A stretch of 13,352 bases of DNA, from positions 1-13,352 of the forward strand of contig JAIDPG010000040.1 of assembly GCA_029062865.1 (NCBI GenBank), read 5' to 3'. Below the pieces are notes generated by a model. It made no database searches, was not told where the DNA came from, and saw only the letters and a list, made by a program, of their open reading frames with translations. Below, piece by piece: positions 1 through 5,938 of this stretch; within the stretch, counting starts at the first letter, position 1, and each line of letters opens with the position of its first letter. This DNA is from Oscillospiraceae bacterium. Lineage in GTDB: Bacteria > Bacillota > Clostridia > Oscillospirales > Ruminococcaceae. A program made the translations under genes and the position numbers.

Positions 1-53
1 GTTTGGTGCTCCCTTGACTCTAAAATTTTTTTCTTGCTTTCGGCAGAAACCTC

Positions 54-82
54 TTGACATTTTGCGGAAAATGAGTTAAAAT
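54..82 (+). promoter_or_regulatory. Sigma-A promoter of the left-end ncRNA
   Basis: A perfect -35 box TTGACA (54-59) is followed after exactly 17 bases by TAAAAT (77-82), so transcription should start near 89. No ribosome binding site with a convincing reading frame follows. The next strong signal is the terminator at 494-529, so this promoter appears to drive a stand-alone RNA. Confidence 0.85.
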
Positions 83-88
83 ATAAGT

Positions 89-529
89 GGGGAATTCTCC
101 CCATAGGCGAGTTCGATAAACGAAGCCGAGAAAAGCTCGTGCTTATAAAGCGCCGAAAATCTTTCGGGTTTTCAGCTGTCACAGCCTTTCCGAAAAGTCC
201 CTCGGAAAGGGCAAGGCGCGGGGCAGAGCGTGAGGGGATCAATGCGGGTTTTGTTGAACGAGCAACCGCCGCCGCACGGCGGAATGCGGGCTTGCACTCA
301 GGCGGGTCTCGCGTGCGGAAAACTAACGCAGGAAATCGGTATTCAGCTTGACGCGAAACAGTAAGCCGAGCGTTAAGGCGTTCAGGTTCACAGTGTCGGT
401 TCGGTAAAACTGCCGGTTAAGGCGTTGCTTTAACTTCAGAGAAATCGCTTATGCGAAATTATCGGGTAATTTTAAGTACGCAACAGAACTAAACCCCCGC
501 GGGCGCACGGCTCGCGGGGGATTTTTCTT
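89..529 (+). ncRNA. Unidentified structured ncRNA, about 440 nt
   Basis: This is a free-standing transcription unit between a consensus promoter and a strong intrinsic terminator, without a credible protein. Local hairpins visible by eye include GGGGA/TCCCC (89-102), CGAG/CTCG (127-139), CCGAAA/TTTCGG (153-167), a perfect 8-bp stem CCTTTCCG/CGGAAAGG (185-210), TCGC/GCGA (445-456) and AAATTA/TAATTT (456-472). An 11-nt direct repeat GTTAAGGCGTT occurs at 372-382 and 416-426. I looked for the hallmarks of tmRNA (tRNA-like end, tag reading frame), RNase P RNA (conserved P4 strands, GGTAAACCCC-like core), SRP RNA and 6S RNA and did not find them. Large orphan RNA classes of Clostridia such as ROOL or OLE are possible but I cannot match one. 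That the unit makes an untranslated RNA is inference from its layout; the family is unknown. Confidence 0.6.
494..529 (+). terminator. Intrinsic terminator of the ncRNA
   Basis: An 11-bp stem with one G-U pair (494-504 with 510-520, loop GCACG) is followed by ATTTTTCTT (521-529). It is the strongest terminator in the window and sets the ncRNA 3' end near 528. Confidence 0.9.
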
Positions 530-534
530 GCTAA

Positions 535-572
535 AATAACAAAATAAAACAGCGCCCGGAAAATCCAAGCGC
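535..572 (-). terminator. Terminator of the ferredoxin gene
   Basis: Read on the minus strand, GCGCTTGG (572-565) pairs with CCGGGCGC (559-552) with two G-U pairs. A T-rich tract (GTTTTATTTTGTTATTTT, 550-533) follows. It lies 14 bases beyond the ferredoxin stop codon and faces the ncRNA terminator, insulating the two convergent units. Confidence 0.65.
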
Positions 573-585
573 CGTTTTTGTTGAA

Positions 586-756
586 TTACTTAGCCTGGGG
601 AGCGCTTACAGGGCAGGTGCCCGCACACGCGCCGCAGTCGATGCATGCGCCCTCGTCGATAACGTACTTGCCGTCGCCCTCGGAAATCGCGGAAGCCGGG
701 CAAGCATCGGCGCAAGCGCCGCAGGAAATGCACTCGTCGGTGATCTGATAAGCCAT
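586..756 (-). CDS. 2[4Fe-4S] bacterial-type ferredoxin
   Basis: This is a 56-residue soluble electron carrier of clostridial type. Two cysteine motifs are complete: CISCGACADACP (Cys9, 12, 15, 19) and CIDCGACAGTCP (Cys38, 41, 44, 48). In this family the first three cysteines of each motif and the last cysteine of the other hold two [4Fe-4S] clusters, carrying low-potential electrons for enzymes such as pyruvate:ferredoxin oxidoreductase and hydrogenases. Length and composition (acidic, A/G-rich) match typical clostridial ferredoxins of about 55 residues. The ATG is preceded, after 8 bases, by a perfect GGAGGT (770-765), which fixes the start. The gene stands alone with its own promoter and terminator, transcribed away from darA. 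Identification is by the motifs alone and is very secure; the partner enzymes are not in this window. Confidence 0.97.
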   Translation of the reverse strand: MAYQITDECISCGACADACPASAISEGDGKYVIDEGACIDCGACAGTCPVSAPQAK

Positions 757-802
757 AGCAGTTTACCTCCTATATGTATTGGTGAACCATAGTCCTATAA
801 TT

Positions 803-830
803 ATTTTAACATATTTTCCGAAAAAATCAA
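803..830 (-). promoter_or_regulatory. Promoter of the ferredoxin gene
   Basis: On the minus strand TTGATT (830-825) and TAAAAT (808-803) are separated by 16 bases. This places transcription start near 796, giving a leader of about 40 bases that contains the GGAGGT site. It is divergent from the darA promoter. Confidence 0.65.
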
Positions 831-906
831 GTAACAAAGCCTACAAAATTTATTCTCATTTTTGTGTATTTTGACCACGAAATCGTTAGTTTATGCTAAC
901 AAAACG

Positions 907-955
907 CCCCCATTTTGCGAAAACTATTGCAATTTGGGGGAGTTTGTAGTATAAT
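907..955 (+). promoter_or_regulatory. darA-holB promoter with inverted repeat over the -35 box
   Basis: TTGCAA (927-932) and a perfect TATAAT (950-955) are 17 bases apart. The -35 box is overlapped by an imperfect inverted repeat: CCCCCATTTTGC (907-918) against GCAATTTGGGGG (929-940), 10 of 12 positions complementary. Its position would suit a repressor site, which is inference. A second short inverted repeat, GTTAG/CTAAC (885-900), lies just upstream. Confidence 0.75.
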
Positions 956-980
956 ATTATTGATGTATAATGGATAACTG

Positions 981-1006
981 TATTTCTCCCCGGAGGGGGA
1001 GAAATA
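981..1006 (+). promoter_or_regulatory. Perfect leader stem-loop upstream of darA
   Basis: TATTTCTCCCC (981-991) and GGGGAGAAATA (996-1006) form a perfect 11-bp stem with a GGAG loop. It lies between the expected transcription start (about 962) and the darA ribosome binding site (GGAGAAGG, 1015-1022). TTCTCC of the 5' arm (984-989) is also complementary to GGAGAA of the binding site, so an alternative pairing could hide it. The stem is seen; the regulatory role is inferred. Confidence 0.6.
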
Positions 1007-1026
1007 CCAAAACAGGAGAAGGTATT

Positions 1027-1359
1027 ATGAAACTGATGTTCGCGATAATCAACAACGACGACAGCCACGCAGTGCAGTCGGCGCTTACGAAAAACGGGAT
1101 CCAGACGACAAAGCTCGCGTCGTCGGGAGGGTTTCTTATGGCGGGAAATACGACGTTTATGATCTGCGCCGAGGATGAGCGTGTGGACGAGATACTTGAA
1201 ATAATCAAGGCGCACTCGCACAAGAGGCAGCAGTTCGTGCCGAATTCCGCGTCGCTGAGCTCAAGCACCGCGGGCGCGTACACGTCCTATCCCGTTGAGG
1301 TAACGGTCGGCGGCGCTACGGTGTTTGTTACGAATATAGAGCGGTTTGAAAAGGTTTGA
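1027..1359 (+). CDS. darA: Cyclic-di-AMP receptor DarA (PstA/YaaQ family)
   Basis: This 110-residue protein belongs to the PII-like DarA/PstA family. These proteins form cytoplasmic trimers that bind the second messenger c-di-AMP at subunit interfaces. Family hallmarks are the N-terminal strand MKLMFAIINNDD, the glycine-rich ligand region TTKLASSGGFLMAGNTTFMI (residues 27-46) and the helix DERVDEILEIIKAH (50-63). The protein ends with the strand pair ITS typical of the fold (PVEVTVGGATVFVTNIERFEKV region, residues 89 onward). A longer reading frame opens at 970, but ATG 1027 follows GGAGAAGG at the correct distance and the family begins with MKL, so I chose it. holB begins 45 bases after the stop, as part of the conserved darA-holB-ricT cluster. 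In B. subtilis yaaR lies between darA and holB; it is missing here. The cellular target of DarA is not established in general. Confidence 0.95.
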   Translation: MKLMFAIINNDDSHAVQSALTKNGIQTTKLASSGGFLMAGNTTFMICAEDERVDEILEIIKAHSHKRQQFVPNSASLSSSTAGAYTSYPVEVTVGGATVFVTNIERFEKV

Positions 1360-1404
1360 TTCGCGGCAAACTCAACTCCCCGCGAGGAATTTAGGAGCAA
1401 GTGT

Positions 1405-2352
1405 ATGAAGCTGTACGGAAAAGACGAGTTAAAATCGCGGCTGGACGACATCGCCGCCAAAGGGCGCTTGCCCCACGCGATGCTGTTTTCGGGGCAGAGC
1501 GGCTCGGGGAGGAAAACCCTCGCGAAATACGCGTCGGAGCTTATCCTGTGCCAAAGCGGCGCGTGCGGCGAGTGCGCCGACTGCCGAAATATCGAAAACG
1601 ACACGCACCCGGACGTTATCTTCGTTAAAAAAGCGTGCGGCGGGACGTATTTAATGGACCCGTTCCGCGAGGTGCTGCGCGATACCGTTGTAAGACCGAA
1701 CGACGGCGAGTTCAAGGTCTACGTTTTTGAGGACTGCGACACGATGCGCCCCGAGCATTACCAAATGCTCCTGAAGCTTATCGAAGAGCCCGACGAGTAT
1801 CTGCGGTTCATTTTCACGTGCGAGAACACGGGGCTTATACCCGAAACGATAATGTCCCGCGTGACGGAGTTTGAAGTGCCGAACACGCCGATAAAGGACT
1901 GCGAGCAGGCGCTGCTTGACGGCGGCGTTGACAAAAAGCAGGCGCGGGAGCTCTCGGAATTGTTCGCGGGGAACATCGGCGACTGCCGCGCGGCGCTTGA
2001 CGGCGGCAGCGAGGCGGAGCTTATCGAGACGGCGAGAAAAGCCGCCGCGGCGCTCTGCAAGCGAGATAAATTCGGGCTTGCGGCGGCGCTGCTTGAAAAA
2101 ACGAGCCGCGCCGAGCTTTCGCGGGTTTTCGAGCATCTCACGAGAATTCTCCGCGACGCGCTGGCGCTGAAGCTCGGCGGCGAGGCGGAGTTCTTCGCGA
2201 AGTCGGAGGCGAAAAAAATCGCCGAGGCGTTCTCCGAGGAGGAGATCCTGCACGCGCTGGACGTCAGAGTGGAGCTCGCGAAAAACGAGGTTTATAATCT
2301 GAATTTGCAGCTTACCGTCGCGTATTTTGTTTCGAGAGTTTTGAGAGGATAA
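1405..2352 (+). CDS. holB: DNA polymerase III delta' subunit (clamp loader)
   Basis: The 315-residue product is the delta' subunit of the clamp-loader complex that places the beta sliding clamp on primed DNA. It has the AAA+ layout: RLPHAMLFSGQSGSGRKTLA (21-40), where the P-loop shows Arg-Lys instead of the usual Gly-Lys-Lys, then a four-cysteine zinc module (Cys49, 54, 57, 60), the helix LLKLIEEPDE and the sensor-1 stretch ending in MSRV before the SRC-like position. delta' is known not to depend on ATP hydrolysis, so relaxed Walker residues are usual. The start follows an AGGAG site in the gap after darA. Length fits the family (about 300-335). The last ten codons (2323-2352) recur as a relic at 3791-3820. 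A lipoprotein gene begins 4 bases after the stop, so the two are probably co-transcribed. Confidence 0.95.
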   Translation: MKLYGKDELKSRLDDIAAKGRLPHAMLFSGQSGSGRKTLAKYASELILCQSGACGECADCRNIENDTHPDVIFVKKACGGTYLMDPFREVLRDTVVRPNDGEFKVYVFEDCDTMRPEHYQMLLKLIEEPDEYLRFIFTCENTGLIPETIMSRVTEFEVPNTPIKDCEQALLDGGVDKKQARELSELFAGNIGDCRAALDGGSEAELIETARKAAAALCKRDKFGLAAALLEKTSRAELSRVFEHLTRILRDALALKLGGEAEFFAKSEAKKIAEAFSEEEILHALDVRVELAKNEVYNLNLQLTVAYFVSRVLRG

Positions 2353-2356
2353 GCCT

Positions 2357-3286
2357 ATGAAAAGACGTTTGATCATCGCTTCGGCGGTTTTGGCGCTGCT
2401 TTCGACAGCGCTTTGCGGGTGTACCGAAAGCGCGCCCGCCGCTCCGCTTCCCGAGACCTCCGAGCCCGCAGGCAGCGTTAGTATCGCGGACGAAAAAAGC
2501 GAGCCCGAGAGCCTGCCGGAAAGCACGATTGAAAGCTCGCCCGAAAGCTCGGTTGAGAACACAAGTGAGATCACAAGCGAAAGCGAGCCGCAAAACGCGG
2601 CAAGCTATACCGTGACGAAAACGAGCTATGAAGACGGCAAGCTGAATAATGTCGTGATTTCCGCCTACGACGAGCACGGAAGCCTGATAAGGCAAAATGC
2701 AAAATACGGCAATTCTTATGCCTTCACCTACGACTACAACGACGACGGAACAGTTCGCGAAACGCGGTGCTCCGACTACCGCGAGGAATATGAGTACGAA
2801 AACGGCCTGGAGATAAAACGCACGAAATATGCGTCCGGGCGGGTAGTTTCCGTTATGACACACACCTATGACGAGCACGGGAATGAAGTGGCAATGACGT
2901 ATGACATCCTCGGCTCCGTTGACAGCTATACCTGCGAATTTACATATGACGAAAACGGCGTTTGGACAAAAGAGCTGATCTATAACGCGGACGGCGGGCT
3001 GAGAGGAACATACACCCGCGTCCTCGGTGAAAACGGCGAAGAACTCAGCGGCAGGCTGGAGGAAGAAAACTCGGTGTTCACCTATGAATACAAGTACGAT
3101 GAGGACGGGCGCGAGGTCGAGCTCCACACCGCATACGCGCTCGGCGGCGCGGTCGTGGGGGAAACGCGCGTCGTGACCGAATACGACGAGCAAGGCAGAG
3201 TTTCCCGCAAGGAGGAATACCGCCTCGACGGCGGGGAGCGGCTCGCCTCGACAGAGGAATACGACTACAAAATCAGCGCATTATAA
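2357..3286 (+). CDS. Lipoprotein with YD-type repeats, copy 1
   Basis: This 309-residue protein starts with a lipoprotein signal peptide (KRR, hydrophobic stretch 5-19, Leu-Cys-Gly-Cys with Cys22 as the predicted lipid anchor). A Ser/Glu/Pro-rich linker (about 23-80) follows, which would hold the rest away from the membrane. Residues 81-309 carry recurring YD-type motifs: YEDG (91), YDEHG (104, 171), YNDDG (127), YENG (147), YDENG (197), YNADG (209), YDEDG (247) and YDEQG (276), each in a beta-strand-like setting. This resembles the YD/RHS-type repeat class, but it is too short for an RHS toxin and has no toxin domain. It is closely similar to the product at 3825. The start codon is 4 bases after holB with GAGAGGAT as ribosome binding site. 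Function is unknown; a surface-exposed binding role is an inference. Confidence 0.85.
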   Translation: MKRRLIIASAVLALLSTALCGCTESAPAAPLPETSEPAGSVSIADEKSEPESLPESTIESSPESSVENTSEITSESEPQNAASYTVTKTSYEDGKLNNVVISAYDEHGSLIRQNAKYGNSYAFTYDYNDDGTVRETRCSDYREEYEYENGLEIKRTKYASGRVVSVMTHTYDEHGNEVAMTYDILGSVDSYTCEFTYDENGVWTKELIYNADGGLRGTYTRVLGENGEELSGRLEEENSVFTYEYKYDEDGREVELHTAYALGGAVVGETRVVTEYDEQGRVSRKEEYRLDGGERLASTEEYDYKISAL

Positions 3287-3305
3287 CGGCAGCAGGAGGA
3301 CAGCT

Positions 3306-3779
3306 ATGGAAAAGAATTTCGCGTTTTTGATCAAAAAGACCGACGACGAGACGATAGGCTTGCGGTTTTTCCCGAAGCGCTCGCACGTCCACGGCTTCGG
3401 CGACGAGTGCCCGAAAAGCTGGGGCGAGGTGTATAAGGTTTATTACGCTTGGTGCATTTTTCACACGGACTTCGGCAAGCGCTCGGAGTTTTACGTGTGG
3501 GACGAGGGCAGCGCCCTCGGCGACCTTGCCGACGTGATCACGCGCTTCGTTGCCGCGGATAAGACGGACAGCGCGCTGCTGAACGCCTTCGGCGACGGCG
3601 CGGACTGGGACATCCGCTACTACGTCAACGCCGAGTGTGATATGCGCACCTTTGAGTTCTGCGCGTGGAGTTTCCACCGCGGGTTCCGCTTCAATCTGGA
3701 GCGAGATGACGCGGTACGCTTCGCGGCGTTTATCCGCAAGACGCTGGCGTATATGCTGGAGCACAGCGAGCCGATCTAA
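3306..3779 (+). CDS. Uncharacterised 157-residue protein
   Basis: I do not recognise this protein. It has no signal peptide or membrane segment, so it is probably cytoplasmic. It is rich in aromatic residues (YYAWCIF, FEFCAWSF, WDIRYY) and has a mixed alpha/beta character, ending in a helix (DDAVRFAAFIRKTLAYMLEH). The central part contains acidic stretches (WDEGSALGDLADVI). A strong GCAGGAGGA site precedes the ATG, 19 bases after the stop of lipoprotein copy 1, so translation is well supported. Base composition and codon usage look like those of its neighbours. It sits exactly between the two duplicated lipoprotein genes. It could have been part of the duplicated unit with its second copy lost, or been inserted between copies; the sequence does not decide. 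Confidence 0.75.
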   Translation: MEKNFAFLIKKTDDETIGLRFFPKRSHVHGFGDECPKSWGEVYKVYYAWCIFHTDFGKRSEFYVWDEGSALGDLADVITRFVAADKTDSALLNAFGDGADWDIRYYVNAECDMRTFEFCAWSFHRGFRFNLERDDAVRFAAFIRKTLAYMLEHSEPI

Positions 3780-3790
3780 AGCCTGTTCGG

Positions 3791-3820
3791 TATCTCGTTT
3801 CGGGAGATTTGGGAGGATAA
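3791..3820 (+). pseudogene. Relic of the holB 3' end
   Basis: These 30 bases align without gaps to the last ten codons of holB (2323-2352), with 25 of 30 identical. In the holB frame they read YLVSGDLGG-stop against YFVSRVLRG-stop, with the TAA conserved. The same 4-base gap and a similar ATGAAAA start follow in both places. This marks the left border of a tandem duplication that carried the end of holB together with the lipoprotein gene. Confidence 0.75.
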
Positions 3821-3824
3821 GACA

Positions 3825-4706
3825 ATGAAAAAGCGTTTGACTTTCTTTTTGGCGATTATGCTTGCCGTAATGCTTTCGGGGTGCGCCAAAAGCGAGCCCG
3901 TCACCCCGCCCGCCGAGCCCGTGAGAAGTGTGATCATTGCGGACAATGAAAGCTCCCCCGAAAGCACGCAAGGCTCGTCCGAAAGCACGGGCGAAGGCGT
4001 TCCCGAATACCCGGTGCAAAACACGGCAAGCTATATCGTGACTGTCACGAACTATGAAGACGGCGAGCTGTTCAGTACAAATATCAACACCTATGACGAG
4101 CACGGAAATATGATAAAGAACACCTCAAAATACGGCGATATTTACTACGCTTACGACTACAACGACGACGGCACGGTGCGCGTAGAGTACAGCGAAACCT
4201 CCCGCAAGGAATACGAGTACGAAAACGGCTTAGAGGTAAAGTGTACTCAATATAACGCGTTCGGCGAGGTTTATTCCGTCTCGACGTACACCTATGACGA
4301 GCACGGAAACGCCACGTCATTCTATCACGGCGTCGGCGAATTTGTAAGCGGCTGTACCTACGAGCACGAATATGACGAAAACGGCTTTTGGATAAAGGAG
4401 ATCGGCTATGATGAGGACGGCGAGATAAGCGGCGTTGCCACCCGCGTTCTCGGAGAAAACGGCGAAGTCCTCAGCGGAACGCTGGAAGAAAAAAACGCCC
4501 TGCGCACCTACGAACACAAGTACGACGAAAACGGGCGCGAGGTCGAGCGCCACTCAACACAAACGCGCGGCGGAGAGGTCGTATGGGAACGGCGCGTCCT
4601 CACCGAGTATGACGAGCAGGGCAGAGTTTCCCGCAAGGAGGAATACCATCTTGACGGCGGAGAGCGGCTTGTTTCGACGGAGGAATACGAATATTTGAAG
4701 CCGTGA
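3825..4706 (+). CDS. Lipoprotein with YD-type repeats, copy 2
   Basis: This 293-residue protein is a paralog of the product at 2357. The signal peptide (KKR, hydrophobic 5-17) ends in a canonical lipobox, Leu-Ser-Gly-Cys, with Cys20 as the anchor. A Ser/Glu/Pro linker (21-66) is shorter than in copy 1. The repeat domain has YEDG (77), YDEHG (90, 157), YNDDG (112), YENG (132), YDENG (183, 233), YDEDG (195) and YDEQG (262), in the same order as copy 1. The C-terminal 35 residues are nearly identical (EYDEQGRVSRKEEY, LDGGERL.STEEY.Y). The ATG follows GGGAGGAT, which itself derives from the duplicated holB end. No terminator is visible after it; the ricT promoter begins 20 bases downstream. Function is unknown. 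The two copies have diverged in the middle, so they may bind different partners; this is inference. Confidence 0.85.
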   Translation: MKKRLTFFLAIMLAVMLSGCAKSEPVTPPAEPVRSVIIADNESSPESTQGSSESTGEGVPEYPVQNTASYIVTVTNYEDGELFSTNINTYDEHGNMIKNTSKYGDIYYAYDYNDDGTVRVEYSETSRKEYEYENGLEVKCTQYNAFGEVYSVSTYTYDEHGNATSFYHGVGEFVSGCTYEHEYDENGFWIKEIGYDEDGEISGVATRVLGENGEVLSGTLEEKNALRTYEHKYDENGREVERHSTQTRGGEVVWERRVLTEYDEQGRVSRKEEYHLDGGERLVSTEEYEYLKP

Positions 4707-4725
4707 GAAAAAATCGCGCAGGGTG

Positions 4726-4754
4726 TTTACAAACGCACTTAGTTGTGGTATAAT
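4726..4754 (+). promoter_or_regulatory. Sigma-A promoter of the ricT unit
   Basis: TTTACA (4726-4731) and a perfect TATAAT (4749-4754) are separated by 17 bases. Transcription should start near 4761, giving a leader of about 86 bases. This lets ricT and the genes after it be expressed independently of the lipoprotein block. Confidence 0.85.
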
Positions 4755-4762
4755 AAAGTAAT

Positions 4763-4820
4763 GAGAAGCAATATCTTGCCAACAAATCCGTGCTTCTCCC
4801 TGCCGCCGGCGGGGAAAAGC
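4763..4820 (+). promoter_or_regulatory. ricT leader with two competing hairpins
   Basis: GAGAAGCA (4763-4770) is perfectly complementary to TGCTTCTC (4791-4798). The same bases 4792-4804 (GCTTCTCCCTGCC) can instead pair downstream with GGCGGGGAAAAGC (4808-4820), 11 Watson-Crick pairs, one G-U and one mismatch. The two structures exclude each other. The ribosome binding site AAAGGAG (4836-4842) lies outside both. No U-run follows, so this is not a plain terminator. Confidence 0.5.
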
Positions 4821-4846
4821 GCATAAAGATAAAGCAAAGGAGTACT

Positions 4847-5911
4847 ATGGAAAACAACGAATATTTCACGGAGAAGATCGCTCCGAAAAAGAATAATCCA
4901 GCGCAGGGCTCTCAAAGCGCTAATCAAAATCAAAGGCAGAGCAAAGGCGAGCGCGCCGACAAAAATCGCCGTAAGGAGCCACCGCGCAAGCCCAAAAGCG
5001 AGCCGAAGTCTATCGATCTGACATTGACCGCGGACGATAACTCCCCGAAGGTTGAGATAATCGGCGTGCGTTTTAAGGACGTGGGTAAGGTGTATTATTT
5101 CGCGCCGAAGGGCGTGCAGTTCAAACGCGGCGAGAGCGTCATTGTCGAGACGGCGCGCGGCGTGGAGTGCGGCGAGGTCGTTCTCCCGAACCGCGATTTC
5201 CCGCAGAGCGGGCTTGTTTCGCCGCTTAAAGACATTATCCGCAAGGCGACCGAGGCGGACTTCCGCCAGCTTGAGCAGAACAAGAAAAAGGAAGCCGAGA
5301 TAATGAAAACGTTCACGGACAAGATCCGCGAGCATGATCTGGATATGAAGCCTATCGAGATAGAAGTGACGTTTGACGGCAGCAAGATAATGTTCTACTT
5401 CACGTCGGATGGGCGCGTGGATTTCCGCGAGCTTGTTAAGGATCTCGCGTTTATCTACCGCACAAGAATAGAGCTTCGGCAGATAGGCGTGCGCGACGAG
5501 GCGAAAATGCTCGGCGGGCTTGGAATTTGCGGCAGACCGTTCTGCTGCTCGTCGTTCCTCGGAGATTTTCAGCCAGTTTCGATAAAAATGGCAAAGGAGC
5601 AGTCGCTGTCGCTGAACCCGACAAAAATCTCGGGCACCTGCGGGCGCTTGATGTGCTGCCTTAAATATGAGCAGAACTGCTACGAGGATTTCCTGCGGAC
5701 AACTCCGAAGGTCGGCGCGTATGTCGAAACACCGGAGGGTCGCGGCTCGGTTCAGGAGGTCAATCTTCTCACGGGAATTCTGAAGGTCAAGCTCGACAAA
5801 AAGCCCGACGTTCCGCTTGTTGTCAATAAGGAAGAAGTCAAGATAATCAAGGACGGCAAGATAAAAATAGACCGCGAGGAGCTTAAGGCGCTGAAAAATC
5901 TGGAAGAGTAA
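4847..5911 (+). CDS. ricT: PSP1-domain protein RicT (YaaT), RNase Y specificity factor
   Basis: The 354-residue protein carries the PSP1 domain of RicT. In B. subtilis RicT joins RicA and RicF in the Y-complex, which binds [4Fe-4S] clusters and directs RNase Y in processing of several mRNAs. The core spans residues about 68-345: VEIIGVRFKDVGKVYYFAP, GVECGEVV (105-112) and the cysteine-rich signature LGICGRPFCC (225-234) plus GTCGRLMCCLKYEQNCY (263-279). Cysteines are at 108, 228, 233, 234, 265, 270, 271 and 278. The N-terminal 65 residues are an added low-complexity tail, first Asn/Gln-rich then Lys/Arg/Pro-rich (B. subtilis RicT is about 275 residues). A GTG-started frame reaches back to 4790, but ATG 4847 follows AAAGGAG and is preferred. 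Position after holB matches the conserved cluster, interrupted here by the lipoprotein block. Confidence 0.93.
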   Translation: MENNEYFTEKIAPKKNNPAQGSQSANQNQRQSKGERADKNRRKEPPRKPKSEPKSIDLTLTADDNSPKVEIIGVRFKDVGKVYYFAPKGVQFKRGESVIVETARGVECGEVVLPNRDFPQSGLVSPLKDIIRKATEADFRQLEQNKKKEAEIMKTFTDKIREHDLDMKPIEIEVTFDGSKIMFYFTSDGRVDFRELVKDLAFIYRTRIELRQIGVRDEAKMLGGLGICGRPFCCSSFLGDFQPVSIKMAKEQSLSLNPTKISGTCGRLMCCLKYEQNCYEDFLRTTPKVGAYVETPEGRGSVQEVNLLTGILKVKLDKKPDVPLVVNKEEVKIIKDGKIKIDREELKALKNLEE

Positions 5912-5938
5912 GCCGTTTGCTGATTTAAAGGTGATTTT

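Noticed and set aside
139..351. 70-codon open frame inside the ncRNA
   Set aside because: It needs a GTG start without a ribosome binding site, its product is a low-complexity Arg/Ala/Ser string, and it lies across strong RNA hairpins.
89..529. RNase P RNA, tmRNA, SRP RNA or 6S RNA
   Set aside because: ACAGAA occurs at 484-489, but the partner P4 strand and the core of RNase P RNA are missing. There is no tRNA-like end or tag frame for tmRNA, no SRP Alu/S-domain loop motif and no 6S-type long single hairpin.
970..1026. N-terminal extension of DarA from 970
   Set aside because: It would translate the leader stem-loop. ATG 1027 has a proper ribosome binding site and the family starts with MKL.
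1651..3193. Long minus-strand open frames opposite holB and the lipoprotein gene
   Set aside because: They are shadows of G/C-biased codon usage, have no ribosome binding sites and give products with no recognisable domain.
2357..4706. RHS/YD-repeat polymorphic toxin
   Set aside because: The repeat domains are only about 220 residues, there is no core shell or variable toxin tip, and no immunity gene pattern; the proteins end within the repeat domain.
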